Source: Gammaproteobacteria bacterium (GTDB lineage: Bacteria > Pseudomonadota > Gammaproteobacteria > Pseudomonadales > Azotimanducaceae). From it: DNA of 33,285 nucleotides. The position numbers and the translations under genes are program-made. Of the stretch, positions 7,649-15,592 are shown piece after piece; position 1 is the first letter of the stretch, and each line of letters opens with the position of its first letter. The DNA lies in NCBI GenBank assembly GCA_026707735.1, contig JAPOWH010000021.1, positions 1-33,285 on the forward strand, given 5' to 3'. The notes under the pieces are model-generated. The model did not search any database. It was given only the letters and a program-made list of their open reading frames with translations, and had not been told where the DNA came from.

Positions 7649-7984
7649 CTAGATTGCAAAGGAATTTCCGCAACCACAGGTACTAGATGCGTTGGGGTTC
7701 GTCACAATGAATTGCGAACCCTGAAGGTCTTCCTTGTAGTCAATTTCCGATCCCGCCAAATAGGGATAGCTCAATGGATCGATAAGCATGGTTACGCCGT
7801 CTCGTTCAATCACAGCATCGTCTTCAGCCACAGTCTCGTCGAAGGTGAACCCGTAGGAAAAGCCACTGCAGCCGCCCCCCGTAACGAAAACTCTGAGCAT
7901 TAGCTCGCTGATTCCTTCTTCTTCGACCAGAGCTGCTACTTTTGCAGCAGCGCGCGAGGAGAATTGAATGTCCAATTCGGTCAT
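7649..7984 (-). CDS. erpA: iron-sulfur cluster insertion protein ErpA
   Basis: A 111-residue A-type carrier that passes Fe-S clusters to apoproteins, in E. coli notably to the isoprenoid enzyme IspG. The three cluster-binding cysteines are present: Cys39 in TGGGCSGF, and Cys103 and Cys105 in STCGCGNSF. The frame is open to 8047, but [16 protein letters not shown] at 7984 matches the usual N-terminus and length of the family. There is no Shine-Dalgarno; a perfect TATAAT ends seven bases before the ATG, which suggests a leaderless transcript. Its place after mepM-anmK is conserved in related bacteria. Confidence 0.95.
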   Translation of the reverse strand: MTELDIQFSSRAAAKVAALVEEEGISELMLRVFVTGGGCSGFSYGFTFDETVAEDDAVIERDGVTMLIDPLSYPYLAGSEIDYKEDLQGSQFIVTNPNASSTCGCGNSFAI

Positions 7985-7991
7985 GGCAAAA

Positions 7992-7997
7992 ATTATA
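7992..7997 (-). promoter_or_regulatory. -10 element giving a possibly leaderless erpA mRNA
   Basis: On the minus strand TATAAT (7997-7992) is followed by TTTTGCC and then the erpA ATG at 7984. A spacing of seven bases places the usual transcription start on the A of the ATG. The -35 is weak (TTGCTA at a 19-nt spacing). No IscR or Fur operator can be recognised with confidence. Confidence 0.45.
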
Positions 7998-8047
7998 TGA
8001 ACTATGCTTCTTGAAGTAGCAAGTACAACTGGTTCAGGACCGCGCAC

Positions 8048-8362
8048 CGAAGAGAGCTGGCCTCGCTCACTTTGGCGCTCCTACAGCGCAGCACCCTAGG
8101 AGATAAGTTGCCTTCCTTGTGTTGTGGCCGCGGTGGAGCACCAGGGGCCGCCGCGTCCGCTGCTAAATGCATGACCAATGAGTTCTGGGAAACTGACGTT
8201 ACGTACAATCGTTTGGTCAAATCACCAATGAATGCAGTGAACGGAAGAACCGCGTTGGCGACGGCACCTAGTAGCTGCTAGTACATCGTTCGGCAAACCA
8301 ATGCCGTTAGCGGCTGATCACGCGAATTTAAGCGCGTTAGCCAGGAAATCAAGCCCTCCTTT
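8048..8362. other. gene-free divergent region between erpA and the ClC gene
   Basis: No gene is apparent. It holds a short stem GCGCT/AGCGC with a 5-nt loop (near 8074-8088) and G/C-rich sequence around 8120-8160. The promoter of the ClC gene should lie here, but no convincing hexamer pair was found. The frames crossing it lack recognisable content. Confidence 0.4.
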
Positions 8363-10132
8363 ATGATTCTAGAACGCCTCAAATCGCGTCTGCGCCATGC
8401 CGTGAGCGGCGGAGAAAGGGCAAGCGTTTGGGATGGAATAGAGGATCTCCCTCTCCTCACAGCCATCGCTGCTGCTATCGGGATCGTCGTTGGGTTGCTT
8501 GTTGCTGGGTTTCGAGCATTCATCGATCTAGGGTTGAGCTACCTGCCTCGATTGAATGCCCAGGAGCACTTCCAACTATTTGGCCAACTCCATCACTTTG
8601 TACTGCCGGTTGTTGGTGCATTGATTGCAGTATTGTTGCTTGCGGCGTTGGGGAAGAGCAGTCGGGTCGTTGGAGTTGTACATGTAATGGAACGGTTCAG
8701 CTCCAGTGATGTCCGTATGCCCCTAAGAAACACTGTATATCAGTTTCTTGGCGGAAGCCTAGCGTTGATATTCGGGATTTCGGGGGGAAGGGAAGGACCT
8801 GCCATTCACCTTGGCGCATCGGCCAGCAGTTGGATCGCCCACAGGCTGCGATTGCCCCACAACGCGGTTCGTGTCCTGGTTGCCTGCGGAATTGCCTCAG
8901 GCATCGCCGCATCGTTCGACGTACCCATCGCTAGCGTTGTGTTCACTGTGGAAGTGATAATGATGGAGTACACCATAGCGACATTCCTTCCGCTGATGCT
9001 CGCCGCGTTCACCTCGACGTTCCTGGTGCAACAAATCTACCCCTATGAACCCATCTTTCCGGTTTCTACCTACACGCTTTCTAATTACTGGGAGCTTCCC
9101 TACATTGTTGCTTTAGGCGTCGCAATTGGCATTGTCGCTTCGTTTTTCAAGTATGCGACGGAGCTTGTCGCGGAGGTCAAGACAGGCGAAATCTGGCATC
9201 GCATGATGACAGCCGGCATTTTGACAGGTGCCGTCGCCTTGGTTTTTCCACAAGTCTTGGGCATGGGTTGGGAGACCGCATCTTTGCTGTTGTCGGAGAC
9301 TACGGAACCCATCGCTAATCCCATATGGATAATCCTTGCACTAGTGATTGCAAAGATTGTGGTTACGAGCGCATGCGTCGGCTCTGGCCTACCCGTAGGA
9401 ATCATTGGTCCGTCCATCGTAATTGGCGTAATGCTTGGAGTACTTGGCGGGGACGTAGGACGTCTCCTCGTTCCGACGGGCGATGCATCAGATCCAGCGT
9501 TCTACGCATTGCTTGGGACTGTTGCCATGCTCTCCGCAGTGCTAAATGCACCACTAGCCGCATTGTTGACTGTGGTGGAATTAAGCGCGAACCACCACGT
9601 GGTATTGCCAGGGCTTCTCGCCATAGTCGCGGCTACCCTTACAACGTATGTCTTGTACGGAAGAAAGTCCATTTTCGTCCAGAGGTTGCATGCGCTAGGC
9701 ATTTCCTACCCTCCAAGTCCAAGCGTCCAGTTTCTCAGGCGCAATAGCATTGCAGCTTCGATGAATGCAAGAATCGCAATCACAGAATCCAAAGACGAAG
9801 CTCTTTCTCATATAGTGAAAGAACAACCCAAGGAAGTGTCAACAGAAAAGGCAGAATGGGTAGTCGAATGGCAGTCGCACGATAGTGCTCGAGTGTACGA
9901 AGTAAGCACTGCCCCCAAAAGTCTTCATGGGATTTGCGTTCCTATCATTAGTTCGCGGAGTTCTTTGGAAGAAGCTCTCACTCTAATGAACCAAAAAGAT
10001 GTCGACCTAGTGTGCGCTTCGGAACGCAGGACACCAAACGGGATAATTGGCGTGCTGACGCGTTCAGCGATAGAGAATCTGCAAACACAATCCCCACGTC
10101 CTACACAATCCGGGAACAGGTCTTCCTCGTGA
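8363..10132 (+). CDS. ClC-family chloride channel/transporter with C-terminal regulatory region
   Basis: A 589-residue inner-membrane ClC protein moving chloride or related anions. Hydrophobic segments occur from about residue 30 to 430. The gating-glutamate motif GREGP is at 142-146 (Glu144, equivalent to E148 of E. coli ClcA), and GSGLPVGIIGPS is at 340-351. Two departures from ClcA are visible. The first GSGIP motif (central serine) is replaced by VVGVVHVME (102-110). The internal proton glutamate E203 aligns with Val198 in FTVEVIM. Both are also found in channel-type or uncoupled ClC relatives, so proton coupling is doubtful. Residues ~490-585 look like a weak CBS-type nucleotide-binding region. 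No clear Shine-Dalgarno precedes the ATG. Its TGA overlaps the hemJ GTG. Confidence 0.9.
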   Translation: MILERLKSRLRHAVSGGERASVWDGIEDLPLLTAIAAAIGIVVGLLVAGFRAFIDLGLSYLPRLNAQEHFQLFGQLHHFVLPVVGALIAVLLLAALGKSSRVVGVVHVMERFSSSDVRMPLRNTVYQFLGGSLALIFGISGGREGPAIHLGASASSWIAHRLRLPHNAVRVLVACGIASGIAASFDVPIASVVFTVEVIMMEYTIATFLPLMLAAFTSTFLVQQIYPYEPIFPVSTYTLSNYWELPYIVALGVAIGIVASFFKYATELVAEVKTGEIWHRMMTAGILTGAVALVFPQVLGMGWETASLLLSETTEPIANPIWIILALVIAKIVVTSACVGSGLPVGIIGPSIVIGVMLGVLGGDVGRLLVPTGDASDPAFYALLGTVAMLSAVLNAPLAALLTVVELSANHHVVLPGLLAIVAATLTTYVLYGRKSIFVQRLHALGISYPPSPSVQFLRRNSIAASMNARIAITESKDEALSHIVKEQPKEVSTEKAEWVVEWQSHDSARVYEVSTAPKSLHGICVPIISSRSSLEEALTLMNQKDVDLVCASERRTPNGIIGVLTRSAIENLQTQSPRPTQSGNRSSS

Positions 10133-10554
10133 TTCTGTATCTGAAGGTTATTCACCTCACTTTTGCATTTGCTTGGTTCGCAGCTCTGTTCTACCTGCCT
10201 CGCCTGTTCGTCTACCACTCTCAGGCTAGCGACGAAATAAGCAATGAGCGATTCAAGACGATGGAGCTTCGGTTGTATCGAGGAATAATGACTCCAGCAG
10301 CGTTGCTCACCTTGGTTTTTGGGCTCTGGTTGACTGCCTACCAGTGGACAATCTATACGTCCTCAACCTGGTTCTGGCTAAAAGTCGCTTGCGTTTTCCT
10401 ATTGTTCGGCTTCCACGGGATGTGCGGCAGGATGTGCCGCGACTTTGCTAACGATCGAAATACGCGAACCCATGTGTTCTATCGCTGGTTCAACGAATTG
10501 CCGTTAGTGCTTCTGGTCGCGATCCTGCTGCTCGCCATTGTGAAACCCTTCTAA
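10129..10554 (+). CDS. hemJ: protoporphyrinogen IX oxidase HemJ
   Basis: About 141 residues, a four-helix inner-membrane protein that oxidises protoporphyrinogen IX to protoporphyrin IX. Family signatures: LKVIHLTFAFAWFAALFYLP followed by RLFVYH near the N-terminus, and YRWFNELPLVLLVAI ending VKPF at the C-terminus. The frame is open to 10012 inside the ClC gene, but HemJ proteins are ~140 residues and start just before this conserved histidine helix, so GTG at 10129 is chosen. It overlaps the ClC stop as GTGA, implying translational coupling. hemL follows after 39 nt, giving two haem-pathway genes in a row. HemJ is the oxygen-independent alternative to HemG and HemY. Confidence 0.92.
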   Translation: MILYLKVIHLTFAFAWFAALFYLPRLFVYHSQASDEISNERFKTMELRLYRGIMTPAALLTLVFGLWLTAYQWTIYTSSTWFWLKVACVFLLFGFHGMCGRMCRDFANDRNTRTHVFYRWFNELPLVLLVAILLLAIVKPF

Positions 10555-10593
10555 TCCACTTTTTCGAGTCGTTTGTCCATTTAAGGATCGAAT

Positions 10594-11880
10594 ATGGTTC
10601 TAGCTCTGTCTGACGAACTTTTCCAACGAGCGCAACAGGTGATCCCGGGAGGAGTAAACTCGCCCGTTCGAGCCTTCAAGAGCGTCGGTGGCACACCCGT
10701 TTTCTTCGTTTCTGGAATGGGTCCCTACCTTACTGACGTGGACGGAAATCACTACATCGACTACGTTGCCTCTTGGGGACCGATGATCAATGGATTCAGC
10801 TATGAACCCGTCGTTCACGCCGTGCGTGAACAATCGATACGCGCCACTAGTTTCGGAGCCCCTACAGTTCAGGAGATCGAGCTAGCAGAGCTTGTTGCTC
10901 AACGGATGCCTGCGATCGACAAGATTCGCATGGTCAACTCGGGCACTGAAGCAACCATGTCGGCGATTAGATTGGCCCGAGGCTATACCGGTCGTGACAA
11001 AATCGTGAAGTTCGAGGGATGTTTCCATGGCCACGGCGACTCGCTATTGGTCAAAGCAGGTTCGGGGGTCATGACTCTCGGTCTTCCCGATTCACCGGGT
11101 GTGCCAGCGGACTTGGCAAAGCACACTCTAACACTTCCCTTCAACAACACTGAAATGGTGCAAGCCCTGTTCGAACAATTAGGCCAGGAAATCGCTGCGG
11201 TCATTGTGGAGCCTATAGCCGGCAACATGGGTTGCATTCCGCCCGTCGACGGCTTCTTGGAGTCCTTACGGAAATCCACAACTGAGCATGGATCCCTGTT
11301 GATTTTCGATGAAGTCATGACGGGATTTAGGGTGGCTGCCGGGGGAGCCCAAGAACTGTACGAAATTCGACCGGACCTCACCACGCTCGGCAAGGTGATC
11401 GGAGGAGGATTGCCAGTTGGCGCTTTCGGCGGGAAGGCGGAAATCATGGATTGCCTAGCTCCGGTCGGACCCATCTACCAGTCCGGTACTTTGTCTGGCA
11501 ATCCTTTGGCCATGTCGGCAGGGCTGGCATTGCTGCGGTCTCTTGACAACAATTTCTACCAGGTTCTCGAACACACGACAAATCAGATTGTGGACGGATT
11601 GAAAGATGAAGCTCGGTCGGCGGGAATCGGGCTACACATCAACGCCGTATGCGGAATGTTCAGCCTTTTCTTTACAACCCAATCCAATGTGCTGAACTAC
11701 GATCAGGCGGCGAGTTGCGACAGTGAGCTATACAGAAAGTTCTTTCACGCAATGTTGGAACGCGGGGTCTACTTTGCACCGTCTCCCTACGAATCTGCTT
11801 TCGTCAGTGGCAGCCACACGAAACTTGAGACTGACGAGACGGTTAGGCAAGCGGGAGAAGCCTTCCGCAGCGTTGCATGA
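10594..11880 (+). CDS. hemL: glutamate-1-semialdehyde 2,1-aminomutase
   Basis: A 428-residue PLP enzyme converting glutamate-1-semialdehyde to 5-aminolevulinate, the committed precursor of haem in the C5 pathway. Signatures: VIPGGVNSPVRAFKSVGG at the N-terminus, NSGTEATMSAIRLARG (115-130), KFEGCFHGHGDSLLVKAGSG (139-158), IFDEVMTGFRV (237-247), and the PLP lysine Lys267 in TTLGKVIGGGLPVGAFGG. Length matches the E. coli enzyme (426). AAGGA lies six bases before the ATG. It sits behind hemJ, and its TGA overlaps the next gene's ATG (ATGA). Confidence 0.97.
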   Translation: MVLALSDELFQRAQQVIPGGVNSPVRAFKSVGGTPVFFVSGMGPYLTDVDGNHYIDYVASWGPMINGFSYEPVVHAVREQSIRATSFGAPTVQEIELAELVAQRMPAIDKIRMVNSGTEATMSAIRLARGYTGRDKIVKFEGCFHGHGDSLLVKAGSGVMTLGLPDSPGVPADLAKHTLTLPFNNTEMVQALFEQLGQEIAAVIVEPIAGNMGCIPPVDGFLESLRKSTTEHGSLLIFDEVMTGFRVAAGGAQELYEIRPDLTTLGKVIGGGLPVGAFGGKAEIMDCLAPVGPIYQSGTLSGNPLAMSAGLALLRSLDNNFYQVLEHTTNQIVDGLKDEARSAGIGLHINAVCGMFSLFFTTQSNVLNYDQAASCDSELYRKFFHAMLERGVYFAPSPYESAFVSGSHTKLETDETVRQAGEAFRSVA

Positions 11881-12872
11881 TTTCCTACGACATATACGGA
11901 ATTGGCAACGCCCTTCTCGATACGGAATATGAGGCGACAGACGAGTTCCTCAGGCGCAATCGCGTAGACAAAGGACGCATGACATTGATCGACAACGCTC
12001 GTCGATCTCAACTGCTAGCAGCCGTAAACAGCGCACCTCACGACGTAGCCGCGGGCGGCTCCGCGGCCAACGCAATATACGCAGCGCAAGGTTTCGGCTG
12101 CCGCAATTACTTTGCCGGCCTGGTGTGTGGCGACGCGGTCGGAAATACCTTCAGAAGTGAACTTGCAAAAGCGGGCATTGACACACTGCCGCCAGACGGG
12201 AATCCCAATGCGCACTCTGGCCAGTGCCTGATCTTTGTTACGAAGGATGGTCAGAGAAGCATGAATACCAGTCTGGGCATCTCCGAATCCATTGACACGA
12301 ATCACGTCGATGAGACGACTGTGGCTACGAGCCAATGGACATATGTCGAAGGCTACTTAGCAAGTTCCGTTACCGGAGCGAATGCAGCGAAGCATGCGAT
12401 GGAAATTGCCAAGGCTCATGGAAGAAAAACTAGCCTAACGCTTTCGGACGTTTCCATAGTCGAGAACTTTCGGGCCGCTTTGGCCGAGATCATGGGGCAA
12501 GGAGTCGACTTGATTTTCTGCAACGTCGAGGAAGCTCTGGCTTGGTGTGAGACGGACCGACTCGACATTGCAGGCCGCAGGCTGTTGGACATTGGTCGCA
12601 ATGCTGTCGTTACAGTCTCCGAAAAGGGCTGCTATTTGTCCACGGCTGAGCAGGTGAACGTAAAAGTTGACGGCTTTCCAGTCCAACCGGTGGACAGCAA
12701 TGGGGCTGGGGACATGTATGCGGGGGCGTTCCTCGCTTCGTTGCGGCAGGGAACGAGACTCGACCAGGCAGCTCGGTTCGCGAATTTCGCTGCTTCCCAC
12801 ATCGTCCGCCAATTCGGACCACGGCTCAAGTCGTTCGAAGCATACGGTGAAATTGCCGGTCACTACCGCTAA
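11877..12872 (+). CDS. PfkB-family carbohydrate kinase, probable adenosine kinase
   Basis: 331 residues of the ribokinase/PfkB fold. The N-terminal substrate loop AAGGSAANAIYAAQGFG and the C-terminal ATP/anion-hole signature DSNGAGDMYAGAFLASL (with the catalytic Asp of GAGD) are both clear. The N-terminal motif YDIYGIGNALLDTEYEAT resembles bacterial adenosine-kinase-like proteins more than ribokinase or fructokinase. The expected reaction is ATP + adenosine giving AMP + ADP, but the substrate cannot be proved from sequence. The start overlaps the hemL stop (ATGA). Its TAA overlaps the stop codon of the convergent sfsA by three bases. Confidence 0.82.
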   Translation: MISYDIYGIGNALLDTEYEATDEFLRRNRVDKGRMTLIDNARRSQLLAAVNSAPHDVAAGGSAANAIYAAQGFGCRNYFAGLVCGDAVGNTFRSELAKAGIDTLPPDGNPNAHSGQCLIFVTKDGQRSMNTSLGISESIDTNHVDETTVATSQWTYVEGYLASSVTGANAAKHAMEIAKAHGRKTSLTLSDVSIVENFRAALAEIMGQGVDLIFCNVEEALAWCETDRLDIAGRRLLDIGRNAVVTVSEKGCYLSTAEQVNVKVDGFPVQPVDSNGAGDMYAGAFLASLRQGTRLDQAARFANFAASHIVRQFGPRLKSFEAYGEIAGHYR

Positions 12873-13561
12873 TCCGGCAATTCGAAGGGAATTTGCTCGC
12901 TCAGTCGCCATTCGCTCGGCGAAACGCACCACCGGTATGCAAACATTTCCACTCCTTCAGTGCAAGCTTGGACAATGGCTGCAGCGTAATCAGGGTCTAC
13001 ATCCGATGCAATTGTCATGGAGTGGATCCCATTGTGAGGAACGCAAAACAACAGCACAGCTCGCCAACCATCGGCCGCACATGCTTGCAGAGCTTTCACA
13101 TGCCTCGTGGCACGAGAGCTCACTGCGTCGGGGAAGACTCCAATGCCCTGCCGTAGCCACGAGACCATCTTTACTTCCACAACGATGTTGTCGGCCGCAA
13201 AATCAAGCCTTCCATGCGCGTTCGGAATGGACACCTCTCGATTCCATTTCTCGCACCCAGCCAGCTGTTTGATTTGACGTTTGTGCAACGCTTCGCCAAC
13301 AAGCTGATTGGCTCTAGCCGTGTTTACGCACACCAAGTGCCCAGATTGCGTTTCTACCAATTCGAGAGATCGGCTCAGCTTGCGTTGGGGATTGTCGCTA
13401 ATCGAATACCAGACCTTGCTACCGGGGTCCGAGCAACCATGCATGGCGCCGGTATTTGCGCAATGTATTGTCGTGACCAGGCCAGCCTCTCTTATGTCAG
13501 CAAGGAATCTCTTGTAGCGTCGTATCAGCACCGCTTCAGCGAGCTCAGGGCAAAACTTCAT
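12869..13561 (-). CDS. sfsA: SfsA family protein
   Basis: 230 residues, the usual SfsA length. Family motifs: LIRRYKRFLADI near residue 12, HCANTGAMHG (33-42), VNTARANQLVGEAL (79-92) and FPDAVSSRATRHVKAL (143-158). The central RLDF plus VVEVK (Asp120, Glu129, Lys131) has the D...ExK arrangement of restriction-endonuclease-like folds, as in other SfsA proteins. E. coli SfsA was named for stimulating sugar fermentation and has been described as DNA-binding; its molecular role is still uncertain. In E. coli sfsA precedes dksA on the same strand; here it is divergent from dksA with about 100 nt between the start codons. Confidence 0.94.
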   Translation of the reverse strand: MKFCPELAEAVLIRRYKRFLADIREAGLVTTIHCANTGAMHGCSDPGSKVWYSISDNPQRKLSRSLELVETQSGHLVCVNTARANQLVGEALHKRQIKQLAGCEKWNREVSIPNAHGRLDFAADNIVVEVKMVSWLRQGIGVFPDAVSSRATRHVKALQACAADGWRAVLLFCVPHNGIHSMTIASDVDPDYAAAIVQACTEGVEMFAYRWCVSPSEWRLSEQIPFELPD

Positions 13562-13663
13562 GAATCAGTTTGTCGAGGAATTAAAGCGATTGGCTAGCAA
13601 TCATGCGTGATTTTTGGTAATTTTGCAGACTTGCAATCTTGGGCATCATGCAACGAATCGAAA

Positions 13664-15583
13664 ATGACGTCTCCAACCAAATCGAAAAGCAACGCGCCGG
13701 ACAAGGCAACCAGTTCCACTGAGGCAACGCATTCCAGTGTAACGGCAACTGACGGCAGCGGTGCACAGAGCCCGGCGCCAGCGACCAATAAATCGTCTGC
13801 GAGCGGTAAAGCGAAGTCTAAAGCTACCAAGAAGCCCGCTTCTAAGAAATCAGTGCCCAAAGTAGCTGCCAAAGCGGCAACGGCGAAAAAAGCAACCCCA
13901 AAATCCGCACCAGCGAAGCCAAAACCCAAACCCGCTGCCAAAAGGGCCACTGCAAAGCCCGCAGCAAAAGCCAAAACTTCGGTTAAGAAGAATGCAGCGA
14001 AGGCCGCTACCTCTAAGGCAAAGGCAAGAGCCAAATCCACTGCCAAGTCCTCATCTGAAAAAGCTGTACGGAAACCGGTGCCCAAGAAGGCTAGCGCTGT
14101 GTCAACAAAGAAGTCCCCGGCCAAGAAAGCTGCTGCGCGCGGAAAGAAATCGGCCGCTACGAAGAAAACTCCTCCCAAACCTAGAGCCACAACTAAAGCC
14201 GCAAAGTCATCGACACGTGCAAAAGCAAAGAGCTCCAGGTCTGGCCCCAAATCTGCGGCAAAGACTAGTACGCCGCGAACCCAGGCAAAAGCCAAGCCCA
14301 AGACATCCTCAAGCTCAAAAGTCTCCTCAACTAGAGCGGTTGCGTCGACGAAGACAAGAAGAGCCGCGTCCTCCAAGGCAGCAAGCAAGCGTTCGCAATC
14401 GACGAAAGCAACCAGTGCAAGAAGAAAACCAACTTCCGCGAAATCGAGACGCCCAACCAAGCGTTCAATGGAAGCAACCACAAGGGTTATTGCTGAAGCT
14501 TTGCTCGACTTGATTCAGATGGCGTTGGAAACCAAGGAGGAGTTAGCTTCTTCAAAACCAGTTGCGCCTCGCAGAGCCGCCAAAGCAGCGACAACGAAGA
14601 CAAAGACAACGGCCCGCAAACCCTCCGCAAGGAAGTCAAGTCCCAAGAAATCGGCGAAGGCGACTAAAACAAAGACTTCTGCCAGACGAACCCCCACTAC
14701 GACCGCAACCAAGAAGAGTGTTGCCAGGCCAACGAAGAAAACGCCCACAAAAAAGACGGTCTCCAAGTCCACACCCAAGAAGTCTTTAGCGACGACAGCA
14801 AAGCCTAAGCGAGCTACCGCATCGAAACGCGCCAAACCAGCACCGAAAGCCAAGAGCGCGACTACGAAACTCACTCCAAAAAAAGCAGCCGCTACTGCCT
14901 CGAAAGCAAAACGAGCGACAGCAGCTGAACGCAAAAAATCGGTTCGCGCGGCGCCAAGTGCAGCCAAAAAGGCAAAATCTAAGACACGCAAAACCGCTAA
15001 GAAGGCCGAAGATCCCAGTAGATCCGAGCCGGCTAGATCGGCTCTAGAGGTCCATACTTCGGCCAAGATGGAGAAGCTGGCGGCAATATCCTCTCCCAAG
15101 CCGCCACCTCCGCGGAAGGCAACCTGGTCCATCGGTCCGCTTGGCACGGCGTCAACGACGGGATTCCTTAGAAATCTTGGAATCGAGCCCTACGATCCCC
15201 CACGCGGGGAACCCTACATGTCGCAGACTCAGCATCAGCACTTCCACGAAATATTGGTGCGATGGCGCGAGAAGCTCATGGAGGATGTAGACCGCACGGT
15301 CAACAACATGCAAGGCGAGGTGTCCAACCTTCCCGACCCAGTTGACCAAGGTACCAACGAAGGAATATTCGAAGGAGAATTGCGCACTAGAGACCGTGAA
15401 CGACAGTTAATCAAGAAAATTGCACGGGCGTTGGAGAAGTTGGAGATTCAGGACTACGGATACTGTGACGATTGCGGCATTGAGATTGGACTGCGCCGAC
15501 TTGAAGCTAGACCCATCGCCACAAAATGCGTCGACTGCAAGGAACGCGACGAGGTTCGAGAAAAGCAAGAGCGCGGTGGATAA
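13664..15583 (+). CDS. dksA: DksA fused to a large histone-H1-like Lys/Ala/Ser/Pro-rich N-terminal domain
   Basis: A 639-residue fusion (from ATG 13664; a GTG at 13607 would add 19 residues). Residues 1 to ~470 are very low complexity: Lys, Ala, Ser, Thr, Pro and Arg with SPKK/TPKK and KKPAxK-like units, similar in style to AlgP/AlgR3 and other bacterial H1-like proteins; likely disordered, highly basic and DNA-binding. This tail is interrupted at about 269-295 by a predicted amphipathic helix (MEATTRVIAEALLDLIQMAL). Residues ~488-639 are a full DksA (E. coli DksA is 151 residues): GIEPYDPPRGEPYMSQTQ, WREKLMEDVDRTVNNMQGEV, LRTRDRERQLIKKIARALEK and a four-cysteine zinc finger (Cys601, 604, 622, 625). 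The coiled-coil tip reads DPVDQG (558-563), keeping both aspartates but replacing the Ala of DxxDxA by Gly. DksA binds RNA polymerase in the secondary channel and, with ppGpp, controls rRNA and other promoters. Confidence 0.93.
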   Translation: MTSPTKSKSNAPDKATSSTEATHSSVTATDGSGAQSPAPATNKSSASGKAKSKATKKPASKKSVPKVAAKAATAKKATPKSAPAKPKPKPAAKRATAKPAAKAKTSVKKNAAKAATSKAKARAKSTAKSSSEKAVRKPVPKKASAVSTKKSPAKKAAARGKKSAATKKTPPKPRATTKAAKSSTRAKAKSSRSGPKSAAKTSTPRTQAKAKPKTSSSSKVSSTRAVASTKTRRAASSKAASKRSQSTKATSARRKPTSAKSRRPTKRSMEATTRVIAEALLDLIQMALETKEELASSKPVAPRRAAKAATTKTKTTARKPSARKSSPKKSAKATKTKTSARRTPTTTATKKSVARPTKKTPTKKTVSKSTPKKSLATTAKPKRATASKRAKPAPKAKSATTKLTPKKAAATASKAKRATAAERKKSVRAAPSAAKKAKSKTRKTAKKAEDPSRSEPARSALEVHTSAKMEKLAAISSPKPPPPRKATWSIGPLGTASTTGFLRNLGIEPYDPPRGEPYMSQTQHQHFHEILVRWREKLMEDVDRTVNNMQGEVSNLPDPVDQGTNEGIFEGELRTRDRERQLIKKIARALEKLEIQDYGYCDDCGIEIGLRRLEARPIATKCVDCKERDEVREKQERGG

Positions 15584-15592
15584 GTAGCCACA

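Noticed and set aside
13594-14481. Long antisense frame (295 codons) opposite the H1-like part of dksA, with a second at 14515-15147
   Set aside because: Translation is a low-complexity Ala/Leu/Phe/Val string created by complementing Lys/Ala-rich codons; no independent signals.
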